Assembly (NCBI RefSeq): GCF_032118995.1
Contig: NC_092652.1
Span: 22,433,044 to 22,497,043, forward strand
Length of the DNA: 64,000 nt
From: Asterias amurensis
Taxonomy: Eukaryota; Echinodermata; Asteroidea; Forcipulatida; Asteriidae
Reading direction: 5' to 3'
The position numbers and the translations under genes were made by a program. The notes below the pieces were generated by a model. It had not been told where the DNA came from, did no database searches, and was given only the letters and a program-made list of their open reading frames with translations. This document shows positions 33,501 through 38,238 of the stretch, piece by piece. Position 1 is the stretch's first letter, and every line of letters begins with the position of its first letter.

Positions 33501-33580
33501 TTGTCGCACAGGCCCCTGGGTAAAGATTCCAACAACACAGCATCCTTTGAAGGGTCGAACTCTTTCACTTCTCCTGTCAT
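12328..33580 (-). CDS. ZRANB3: ZRANB3: SNF2-family DNA annealing helicase and HNH endonuclease (21 coding exons)
   Basis: Coding exons were placed at 33580-33447, 32183-32165, 31724-31546, 31119-30888, 30382-30264, 28753-28681, 27943-27872, 27085-26954, 26391-26206, 25733-25662, 24636-24457, 23965-23810, 23397-21583, 20426-20296, 19564-19438, 18708-18558, 17554-17499, 17010-16876, 14837-14731, 14319-14214 and 12507-12328. All phases agree and the sum is 4,362 nt (1,453 aa; human is 1,079 aa). In order: SNF2 motif I MGLGKT (52-57), motif II DESH (148-151), motif [11 protein letters not shown] (432-440), PIP-like DIRSFF (525-530), a seven-residue repeat tract (about 659-840), an NZF finger (851), two extra C-x4-C fingers (982, 1026) and an HNH domain (CQLC 1344-1347, DH 1399-1400, CVVCH 1420-1424). 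It ends in a second DIRSFF (1446-1451). In other animals ZRANB3 binds polyubiquitinated PCNA and remodels stalled replication forks in the nucleus. One intron lacks a GT donor. Confidence 0.95.
13183..13556. mobile_element. MITE family 2 copy
   Basis: The ends are TTAAAGCCATTGGACCC and GGTCCAATGGCTTTAA (complementary). Interior landmarks are ACACGGCGAAACG and GTGATACACGAAGTGTG. Further copies are at 16478-16858, 35675-36041 and 38389-38760. Confidence 0.85.
14214..14319 (-). CDS. ZRANB3: ZRANB3 exon 20
   Basis: Acceptor TTGTCATCAG, donor CAG|GTAACT. It encodes [13 protein letters not shown] and [12 protein letters not shown], matching the human stretch ending LNEMIRNPGEGH that leads into the HNH core. 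It receives phase 2 and leaves phase 0. Confidence 0.92.
14731..14837 (-). CDS. ZRANB3: ZRANB3 exon 19: first half of HNH domain
   Basis: Acceptor TTTTAAAG, donor AA|GTCAGT. It encodes [16 protein letters not shown] and CQLCG, corresponding to human SNNSYLRAK...EHGVCQLC. The weaker acceptor GTCGTAG 10 bp further in would put a stop codon in frame, which decides the choice. Confidence 0.9.
15511..15585. repeat. SINE-like 3' end fragment
   Basis: AATAATAATAACAATATTTC with TATATAGCGCAGTATA and CACTTTACATAA resembles the common TATATAGCGC tail of invertebrate SINEs. A similar tail appears at 16205-16275 and 53440-53530. Confidence 0.4.
15586..15964. mobile_element. MITE family 1 copy in a ZRANB3 intron
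   Basis: Near full-length copy bounded by TTAAAGACAGTGGACACTAT and GTGTCCACTGCCTTTAAA. The interior hairpin GATTTCGAGACCTCAAG / TGAGGTCTCAAAATC is kept. Confidence 0.85.
16478..16858. mobile_element. MITE family 2 copy in a ZRANB3 intron
   Basis: Bounded by TTTAAAGCCATTGGACAC and GTGTCCAATGGCTTTAAA. It abuts ZRANB3 exon 18 at a distance of only about 17 bp, so it forms the start of that intron. Confidence 0.85.
16876..17010 (-). CDS. ZRANB3: ZRANB3 exon 18: Cys-rich segment before HNH
   Basis: Acceptor GAATGATAG, donor AAT|GTGAGT; 45 codons. It encodes [15 protein letters not shown] and [16 protein letters not shown]. This matches human VDNEGNPLCLRCQQ and SWDSRFCSLKCQEEF, with the two CxxC-type pairs conserved. 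Confidence 0.93.
17092..17460. mobile_element. MITE family 1 copy (opposite orientation) in a ZRANB3 intron
   Basis: Carries GACACTATTGGTAGTTACTC at the left and CCAAAGGTGTCCAGTGTCTT at the right, with CAACTTCGACGACCAATTGAG inside. It lies next to exon 17. Confidence 0.75.
17499..17554 (-). CDS. ZRANB3: ZRANB3 exon 17 (short)
   Basis: A 56-nt exon between acceptor ATACCCTACAG and donor CAG|GTAAAT. It encodes [18 protein letters not shown]. It is chosen because it is the only acceptor here that fits the phase-1 end of exon 16 without a stop. Sequence similarity in this linker is weak, so this exon is less certain than its neighbours. Confidence 0.75.
17905..18130. mobile_element. Long hairpin MITE in a ZRANB3 intron
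   Basis: The arms TTGGGGTGGTTCTGAAAAGA...CCGTTGG and CCAACGGTTCTTTGCAGAAC...CACCCCAA are complementary. Outer arms GGTAACACCATATAATGACT and AGTCATTACATGTACATGGT extend the inverted repeat. Confidence 0.8.
18340..18535 (-). mobile_element. Dispersed repeat with palindromic GGAGGCAACGAAGG core
   Basis: Near-identical, in reverse complement, to 32306-32485. It includes the palindrome GGAGGCAATCGCCTTCGTTG...CCTCC and the phrase AAGGGCACCAAGGCATTTTC. Both copies lie within ZRANB3 introns. Confidence 0.8.
18558..18708 (-). CDS. ZRANB3: ZRANB3 exon 16
   Basis: Acceptor TCTGTTTAG, donor TCAG|GTGAGA. It encodes [20 protein letters not shown] and [11 protein letters not shown], then a Ser/Asp-rich end. 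Human has DKVKNVGGHVRLITKESRP here. Confidence 0.92.
18855..19030. mobile_element. MITE with ATAGACC / GGTCTAT ends
   Basis: AATAGACCTTTATCATGCTG at the left and CACCGTGATAAACG...ATAGGTCTTT at the right. A relative with the same interior (GGAACCAGACTATT, CCTCGGTTTGGTAAC) lies at 47108-47282. Confidence 0.65.
19210..19372 (-). mobile_element. tRNA-derived SINE copy, minus strand
   Basis: CACCAATGTGTGTTAAGCAC and GTACTAACCCGAGT are the tail, and GGGATTCAAACCCTCGACC is the tRNA-like region in reverse complement. It is the same family as 2066-2260 and 58995-59145. Confidence 0.65.
19438..19564 (-). CDS. ZRANB3: ZRANB3 exon 15
   Basis: Acceptor TTTCCCTCAG, donor AAG|GTCAGT. It encodes [13 protein letters not shown] and ALESLKQAQ, then CTKRSLTK. 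Human has MKQRIIRKSGQ and CTKRYITK. Confidence 0.93.
19766..20119. mobile_element. MITE family 1 variant (GGGAAGGTAC end)
   Basis: Begins TTAAAGGGAAGGTACATGTT and ends in the TTTAATGCCTTTAAG type. The same GGGAAGGTAC subfamily ends occur at 31851-32142 and 42905-43273. Confidence 0.8.
20296..20426 (-). CDS. ZRANB3: ZRANB3 exon 14
   Basis: Acceptor TTCTTGCCAG, donor AATAG|GTAAAA. It encodes [10 protein letters not shown] and ALRFLREWN, matching human CNFIPLDIKLD and LILRFVREWS. Confidence 0.94.
21583..23397 (-). CDS. ZRANB3: ZRANB3 exon 13: PIP-like motif, 21-bp repeat tract and three zinc fingers
   Basis: An 1,815-nt exon (605 codons, protein 519-1123) between acceptor TTTATCATTGTAG and donor CAG|GTAATT. 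It starts [15 protein letters not shown], aligned with the human PIP box QHDIRSFF but with Ser at the Gln position. A basic NLS-like KKRKRK follows, then about 26 copies of ADEASxx, the NZF finger WGCNACTF...CEIC (851-870), and two WRC-x4-C fingers (982 and 1026). It ends with [20 protein letters not shown], which aligns to human VYDTLMFCASRNTDRIHIY. The human counterpart region is much shorter; the extra length comes from the repeat tract and the added fingers. Confidence 0.95.
22430..22979 (-). repeat. Coding 21-bp minisatellite (ADEASxx heptapeptide)
   Basis: About 26 tandem 21-bp units, each giving seven residues of the form A-D-E-A-S-x-x. Nearest the N-terminus the units form an 84-bp higher-order block ([28 protein letters not shown]) repeated nearly exactly. 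Toward the zinc finger the units diverge ([28 protein letters not shown]). All units preserve the ZRANB3 frame. Confidence 0.95.
23810..23965 (-). CDS. ZRANB3: ZRANB3 exon 12
   Basis: Acceptor TCTTTGATAG, donor AAG|GTTGGT; 52 codons. It encodes [19 protein letters not shown] and [11 protein letters not shown], matching human GSTLNGRKEQIQAEE and AEAWTPND. Confidence 0.94.
24457..24636 (-). CDS. ZRANB3: ZRANB3 exon 11: helicase motifs V and VI
   Basis: Acceptor TCTGTAACCAG, donor AAG|GTATTT; 60 codons. It encodes [17 protein letters not shown] and [10 protein letters not shown], the C-terminal RecA lobe including the arginine-finger motif VI. Confidence 0.96.
25255..25585 (-). mobile_element. 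tRNA-derived SINE, second family
   Basis: On the minus strand it begins GGGGTGTCGTGGCTGAGTGG with a B-box-like GGTTCGGATCC (reverse complement at about 25503-25513). Its tail is GCGTGAAAAGTGCTATATAA, ending in TTATTATATTATTA. Intact head and tail suggest a near full-length copy, inserted in a ZRANB3 intron. Confidence 0.75.
25662..25733 (-). CDS. ZRANB3: ZRANB3 exon 10
   Basis: Acceptor TCTTCAG, donor ACG|GTGAGT; 24 codons. It encodes [20 protein letters not shown], matching human HLVNQFQKDPDTRVAILSI. The last residue is Thr where human has Gln before GLT. Confidence 0.95.
25835..26080. mobile_element. MITE family 1 copy, right end degraded
   Basis: Starts TTTAAGGCACTGGACATC and keeps CCAGTATTCTCACTTAGTG and GAGCTCAATTGGTCATC, then decays. 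No matching right terminus is found. Confidence 0.65.
26206..26391 (-). CDS. ZRANB3: ZRANB3 exon 9: helicase C-lobe
   Basis: Acceptor CACTGTAG, donor ATG|GTAATG; 62 codons. It encodes [27 protein letters not shown] and [14 protein letters not shown], nearly collinear with human ZRANB3. Confidence 0.96.
26954..27085 (-). CDS. ZRANB3: ZRANB3 exon 8, with non-GT donor
   Basis: Acceptor TTTCTCGTAG; 44 codons ending MYTLTGKAK. The ungapped match to human (MFKQTAIAK then AGAV) puts the donor at AAG|GAATGT, where GA replaces GT. The alternative is a GC donor six bases earlier (AAA|GCAAAG), which would drop two residues. The only nearby GT, at AAT|GTTCAG, would shift the frame into a stop. Confidence 0.82.
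27528..27773. mobile_element. MITE with AGGGCGCACTGG ends
   Basis: Left TATAGAGGGCGCACTGG and right CCAGTGCGCCCTCAAG are complementary. Flanking TATATA on both sides and GCTAGATTATGG / GGCTAGATA suggest insertion at a TA-rich target. Confidence 0.65.
27872..27943 (-). CDS. ZRANB3: ZRANB3 exon 7
   Basis: Acceptor GGTCACAG, donor AAG|GTAAAA; 24 codons. It encodes [17 protein letters not shown], matching human VLTQLPPKVRQRIPFDL. Confidence 0.95.
28681..28753 (-). CDS. ZRANB3: ZRANB3 exon 6
   Basis: Acceptor TTTTGATCAG, donor GAT|GTAAGC. It encodes [20 protein letters not shown], matching human GASNLNELHQLLSDIMIRR (SNF2 motif IV region). Confidence 0.95.
29020..29690. mobile_element. Probable MITE-like unit with GGCGGATTGCA ends
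   Basis: AGGGGCGGATTGCACTAA on the left and TTGCAATCCACCCTTGG on the right are imperfect complements about 650 bp apart. There is no coding content inside. Confidence 0.35.
29718..30062. mobile_element. MITE family 3 copy
   Basis: TTAAAGGAACACGTTGCCTT on the left and CCAAGGCAACGTTTTCTTTT on the right. The interior has GTAGAATACAATGATCCACA and its complement. A second copy is at 62514-62904. Confidence 0.85.
30264..30382 (-). CDS. ZRANB3: ZRANB3 exon 5
   Basis: Acceptor TTCAAAG, donor AC|GTAAGT. It encodes [26 protein letters not shown] and RRWDT, matching human LFMQIEALFPQKFG and YAKRYCNAHIRYFGKR. Confidence 0.94.
30490..30665. mobile_element. Hairpin repeat of the CTTAGCAG type
   Basis: Contains TTATGCTTACCAGAAAAAGG, ACTGGTAGCCTGC and TTGCTTAGCAG, resembling 49640-49865 and 49970-50105. 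It sits in a ZRANB3 intron, and its edges are not clear. Confidence 0.45.
30888..31119 (-). CDS. ZRANB3: ZRANB3 exon 4: DESH box
   Basis: Acceptor CTTCATTTAG, donor GAG|GTACTC. It encodes ISIIGYGLL, then [19 protein letters not shown] (Walker B) and [15 protein letters not shown] (motif III), as in human ZRANB3. Confidence 0.96.
31546..31724 (-). CDS. ZRANB3: ZRANB3 exon 3: Walker A
   Basis: Acceptor TTTTTATGTAG, donor ATAAG|GTAAAG. It encodes [19 protein letters not shown] and [20 protein letters not shown], matching human [19 protein letters not shown]. The first ATG is internal, not the gene start. Confidence 0.97.
31851..32142. mobile_element. MITE family 1 variant, GGGAAG(A/G)TACA ends
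   Basis: TTTAAAGGGAAGATACACGT on the left and ACATGTACCTTCCCTTTAA on the right. It has lost much of the central hairpin. Confidence 0.8.
32165..32183 (-). CDS. ZRANB3: ZRANB3 exon 2, 19-nt microexon
   Basis: Between acceptor TTATTTCTGCAG and donor GAA|GTAAGT. It completes AGG and encodes RCLFGDE, which joins LQRNG of exon 1 to MGLGKT of exon 3 exactly as human RNGRCMVADEMGLGKT. Confidence 0.92.
32306..32485 (+). mobile_element. Dispersed repeat with palindromic GGAGGCAACGAAGG core
   Basis: Reverse-complement partner of 18340-18535 with the same phrases, including TGGAGGCAACGAAGGCGATT and GAAAATGCCTTGGTGCCC. Its function is unknown. Confidence 0.8.
33112..33219. repeat. Nested palindromes in ZRANB3 intron 1
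   Basis: TAGTTGCGATAACGTTACCC and GGGTAACGTTATCGCAACTA are complementary ends about 100 bp apart. The interior has further inverted units (CCTCCCCTCGGAAGGAGG and CCTCCCGTCCGGAGGAGG). A related CGATAACG...CGTTATCGCAACTATG lies at 32998-33035. Confidence 0.85.
33447..33580 (-). CDS. ZRANB3: ZRANB3 exon 1 with start codon
   Basis: ATG at 33580-33578 is the first after an in-frame TAA at 33598-33596. It encodes [13 protein letters not shown] and LLESLPRGL, then [19 protein letters not shown], matching human AKLLPFQKDGIIFALKRNG. Donor GGAAG|GTGATT leaves phase 2. This 44-codon exon is hidden behind longer open frames in the other two phases. Confidence 0.92.
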
Positions 33581-33937
33581 TCTGATATGATTTATTTAGT
33601 TTTTGGTGGTCCGATGTTTCCACACCAAACACGGTCACATCCCGATCCCATCACCAGATCACTAAATCAGGCTGATTCTTCGACGATCACAAGTGTCTCG
33701 ATAAACACCGGATTTTTAGGTCAAAACCTGTTATGACATTATCCTACTCCAGTAGTAATACTTCTATAATTAATACCTTTAATTTTATCCTAAACAAGAG
33801 CTTCGCTGCTGGTTTATAAACTTATTGATGTTGCACGAATTTGTTGTGTGGCGCGCCATGACATGAAGCGCCACCAATCGACAGCTCAGGGAGAATGTTT
33901 TTTATTGTGTCCTGAAACGTCATTCTTCGAGGCTCGT

Positions 33938-34170
33938 GAAGGCCGAATCCGAATTTGCGGCTAAGGTTATGGCTATTGCTAAAGGTGTTGCTAAGCGGAA
34001 ATCTAGCCATAGCCGTAGTCGCTAATTCGGACACGGCCTAAGGCCGTGTCCGAATTAGCGACTTCGGCTACAGCTACGGCTAGGGCGCGCGCGTCTACCA
34101 TTCTTCAACACTGACAGACGCGCTGATCTAGCCGTAGCTGTAGCCGAAGTCGCCAATTCGGACACGGCCT
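33938..34170. mobile_element. Two abutting MITEs forming a perfect palindrome upstream of ZRANB3
   Basis: Unit A (33938-34040) and unit B (34041-34170) share TIR AGGCCGTGTCCGAATTAGCG and meet tail to tail. At the junction 34017-34063 is a perfect inverted repeat with 23-bp arms and one central base. Unit B has complementary ends, with CTACAGCTACGGCTAG near one end and CTAGCCGTAGCTGTAG near the other. Distant relatives occur at 57620-57700. Confidence 0.85.
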
Positions 34171-34299
34171 TACTTCCTTGTATAAAGACAGGGGCCCACT
34201 GCCCAGTGTAGAGGGGGTGGACCACTGATGATTGGTGGTGGGGGGGGGGGGGGGGCTAGTGTAAAAGTTCTTGCACCGTGCGGTTGCAGGAATTATCTT

Positions 34300-34500
34300 T
34301 TTATGTAATAGGCTATAGCCGTGGTTTTTAGCTTTAAAGTGTTTTATTGTGGTATCTTCGTATTTTTTCTTCCCGGCCATGCATATCATCATAGAAATGG
34401 CGTGTTCTTTCAAGCTGAGGTTGTCCCTGATGACGGAGGGCCCGCCTGAGGGTCTTAGTTTGTTCCGATCCACTTGGGCCGGCCCTCGGAGGAATTCTTA
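34300..34500 (-). other. Open frame of unclear status upstream of ZRANB3
   Basis: A minus-strand frame of about 65 codons contains RDNLSLKEHAISMMICMAGK and KYEDTTIKHFKAK. It lies behind a pyrimidine tract that ends TTATAAG. It has protein-like composition but no ATG before the candidate acceptor and no family I recognise. It could be an exon of an unknown gene or chance. Confidence 0.2.
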
Positions 34501-35674
34501 TAATATAAAAGGGAAAAATAGAACAACAATAGCAGGACCCTATAAACCAAATCCGAAAGTTCGCCCCAAAGAGAGGCTTAAAACCACTCTTGGTATGGGG
34601 CTACAAGCAGAAAAAAATGTATTTAAAGTGAAATGAACTCAGGGGGGCACCCCCGAGGCAGGGAGTTCCAAACAGTTACGGTACTATACCTAGAATGAAT
34701 CACACAAACTCCAGCTTTAAAAAAAATAAAACGTTCACATGCATTCGCATGGGAGTATGTAAACATGAATAAAAGAAAGACTCCAACCGTTTTCATAGTG
34801 TGCTTATTTATTTACATTATTACTACAGTTGCGTGTTAAATAAGGTTTAACATGTTTTTGTGTGTGTGTTTTTTAGCAGGAACATAACATTTTTATTCCA
34901 TAAGAAATTTACATCAAGAAGTAGCTTGCATTTTTGACATAAAAGCCCATACACTGCCACAGTTATAGCCTACTGTAGGGGTGACAAGAATTGACCCAGG
35001 TTGCCATCTAAAAATCGTAGGGCCTATTGCAATAGGCAAACAGTTATGTTTTAAAAAGTACTACAATGTACTAATTCGATAGTCTTGACTCCATAACGCT
35101 CCTTTAATATAGTCACGCCGCTAGAGTGCACTATCGTCTCATAAAACACTGACCAAAATACAACTTGAGCGTCGTGAAACCAAGAATATAGGAGTAGTAA
35201 GGATGTGTGGACTTTTTGCAATTCTTTCTTCAGTTTCGACTTTGATTTTGTTTTCTTCTTTTTTTCTCCAACACAATTTTAAACTCCTGGGCGGTTTGGG
35301 AGCCAGTGAACAAAAACAAAACTCGCTGGGTCGTCCCGTCAGAGCAAGTTTAGAGAGAGTTGCAACATAGCTACGCCTGCTTTAATTATCAGTGAATTAT
35401 TCTTATTGAAAGCAACATTGATTACAGTTTTAACCCTGAAATTTTACTTGCTAAAATTATTACCATAAGCAATCCTAGAAGTAAGTTTTTTTGCACCAAA
35501 ACCCACTGTCTCGTATTAAAAAAGTGAGATGAGCTTTATTTACAGAGACCCACCTTTGGTTAAAGGTGTAATATTATTATGATTGGAGGAGCTGACAAAG
35601 TCACCGATAGAGTTCATGTTTTGTGTCATCAACCGTAGGCCTACATGGAATAACAAACCTGTGAAATATTGCCC

Positions 35675-36041
35675 TTAAAGCCACTGGACACTTTCGGTAA
35701 ACAGTTATATCCAAGGTCCACACTTCGTGTATCACAACTTCTATATAAAATAACAAACCTGTGAAAATTTAGGCTCATCGGAGTCGGGAGAAAATAACGC
35801 GAAAACCCATCCTTGTTTATGCACGTTTCGCCGTGTCATGACTTTGTGTTTAAAATAAATCCGTAATTCTCGATATCGAGAATTGATATTGTTTTTAATG
35901 TTCTCTCAAAAAGTAAAGCATTTCATTGAATTATATTTCAAGAGAAGTCTTTCACCATTACCTTCTGTAAACCCTGTAAGTTATTTGTAAATCTGTGAAA
36001 TCTTTTTTTTTTTTCCGTACCGAAAGTGTCCAATGACTTTA
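35675..36041. mobile_element. MITE family 2 copy
   Basis: TTAAAGCCACTGGACACTTT and AAAGTGTCCAATGACTTTAA are complementary ends. The orientation is opposite to the 13183 and 16478 copies. Confidence 0.85.
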
Positions 36042-36264
36042 ATCCGTTTTACGGGTCCGAGAAAACAGCGAGAGCACAATATTTTACAGCATATAAACAA
36101 ACAAGGGGTTTCAAATCACATCCTTTCAATCCTGCAATAATATCTTTAATTTCATCATTGAATATTGACGCAATCACTCTGCTGACCGAAACGAAAACTT
36201 ATAACCAACAACACTAAAAAAAACTTTCAATGATTATCACACTGAACCGTGATCAGGAAAGTTT

Positions 36265-36523
36265 CTGCTGATGATAGTATAACAATAGAAAGAGGTAATT
36301 TCTCACTCGAAGCCTTTTATAGGTATTATCTGAAAGCACACAAATTAGTTGTGCAACAAGGGTGTTTTTTCTGTCTTTATTCTCTTGCAACTTCGATAAC
36401 TAAATGAGTCAAAATTTGCACATAATTATTATTTGTTATTTTTTGCATATGTTGGGATACGTAATACACCAAGTGAGAAAACTGGTCGTTGACAATTTTA
36501 TTATTATTACCAACGTGTCCAGG
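36265..36523. mobile_element. MITE family 1 fragment
   Basis: Retains GAAAGCACACAAATTAG and GCAACAAGGGTGTTTTTTC, then ACACCAAGTGAGAAAACTGG. The left end is missing. Confidence 0.6.
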
Positions 36524-36668
36524 GGTCGATTTCACAAAGAGTTAGGACTAGTCCAACTTAGGACTAGTCCTAGGAGATATACAAATTGCAGGGATAGTCC
36601 TAAGTTAGGACGAGAAACTGGTCCTAACTCAAGATAAGACTAGTCCTAACTCTTTGTGAATTCCGTGC
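36524..36668. mobile_element. Hairpin MITE of the TTAGGACTAGTCC type
   Basis: TTTCACAAAGAGTTAGGACT and AGTCCTAACTCTTTGTGAA are complementary. The interior is made of more GGACTAG/CTAGTCC units. Relatives are at 17645-17715, 20520-20640 and 26685-26822. Confidence 0.75.
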
Positions 36669-37072
36669 CGTTCATGGAGCACTAGCAGAATGATACACAC
36701 AGAACTATACTTATAACTGTGAAGATTCCAGTGTTCTGATTTTGCTCATCGGCTCAGACACTCGCAGTCTCCCTTTGTACTGTAGTTCAGAGGAGCTTTT
36801 TCTCTCACGATGTATCTATGAGCCAAACTCCTTAATTCCGATCATGAATTCTAAACCACTTGCGCCACTAGTGTGTGATAGCAGTCACCAAGGTGTACGG
36901 TTGAAGTTGAATTGCTGTGAAGTGCACGTGTGTGATTTGGAAATCCTTGAAGTGGATTGAGTGAATAAACACTGTATGGCAGCTAGACGTCTTTCACCAT
37001 AATTGTTTCGTGTGATGGTTTTTCTCAAGCTGCTTTCAACACTGATGATCGTCTATTCCCTCTGCTGCATCA

Positions 37073-37123
37073 TCACCTATTGTTCCATATGCCTTCTGAG
37101 TTCTTCCTCGTTGTTTTAAATTC
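37073..37123 (-). CDS. Possible last exon of the SPMIP2-like gene
   Basis: Acceptor CTACGCAG and a phase-0 frame of 16 codons starting EFKTTRKNSEG and ending in TGA. It would continue exon 2 (which ends ICSEE) in frame. An alternative acceptor within the same stretch would instead give EELRRHMEQ and TAG. Neither can be preferred without transcripts. Confidence 0.25.
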   Translation of the reverse strand, partial: EFKTTRKNSEGIWNNR

Positions 37124-37817
37124 CTGCGTAGTAACGAGATAAGAAGACTTTAACATACAATGTTCATATCATCGGGGGGGGAGGGGGCCGGGTGTTAGCG
37201 GAAACGCATCCCATCGACCCCTCCCTCTTTATCCATCTCACAACCCCACCAGCGACCCCCCCCCCCCCCCCCCACTATTCTCTTGTCAACTTCGATAACG
37301 AATGAGTATTATTTTCACAGAATTTTTATTTTATGCATAAATTATGTTGGGATACTCCAAGCGTGATTACTGGCCTTTGACAATTCCCAAAAGTGTCCAA
37401 GTGTCTTTAAAAACTTGATCAGTGTGACCGGAGCTTGTTTTCCTCTTTGTCTTATTGGACAGATGCCATTTCAAATTAACGTATAGAGTAATGCTGTATC
37501 TACTTAGGTTACGTTTTGTAAGGAGACAGTCACACAATGCACTGTTATTCCCACAACGATTGTTGAAATTTTCTTATTGAAGAGAGGCTACAAATGAACG
37601 TATACGTGTAGTGTATTGTATCAATTTAGGTTTAGTTTGAGACAATCACAATAGTAGGGGCCCACATGATTTTTCCTATACAACACTAATGTTGATTTTT
37701 TTCTTATTGAAAAGAGGCCATTACTAAATTAACGTATGGGGTACATGTATATAGGTTTAGTTTAAAAAAAAACATTATAATTGACAACGAGAATTTTTCA
37801 AGGATTTGTGCACTTAC

Positions 37818-38050
37818 CTCTTCTGAGCATATATTCATGTGTACGGGCCAGGTTCTAGGATCTCCCTTCCGGGGTAACCCCCACCCGATGGAGCCGGGAA
37901 TATCAGCCTTGGCCCGGTGGAAAGGAGCTCCAGTAGCTGGCCGGTAAAGGTAAATCAACTCGCTGGATTTCTCAGCAGATACTTCACCGATGCCAATGTA
38001 TCTGTTGTCTTCGGATATCTTCACGTCCTGATTTTTGCGACCATCTGGAC
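37818..38050 (-). CDS. SPMIP2-like gene exon 2
   Basis: 233 nt, phase 1 in and phase 0 out, with clear GT and AG boundaries. It encodes the conserved-looking part, RYIGIGEVSAEKSSELIYLY, followed by RPATGAPF and IPGSIGWGLP. The surrounding frame stays open into the intron but turns hydrophobic and repeat-like there. Confidence 0.7.
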
Positions 38051-38194
38051 CTGTGGTTTGCAAAAATATTGTTATAAACCGGAAACAAAATTAATAATAC
38101 AGAATATGCAAGTGGACAACAAGAGAAAGCCAGAGACGTTATACATACGACATTAACAACAACAACAACGACATTAACAACCACAACCACAACC

Positions 38195-38238
<44 letters not shown>

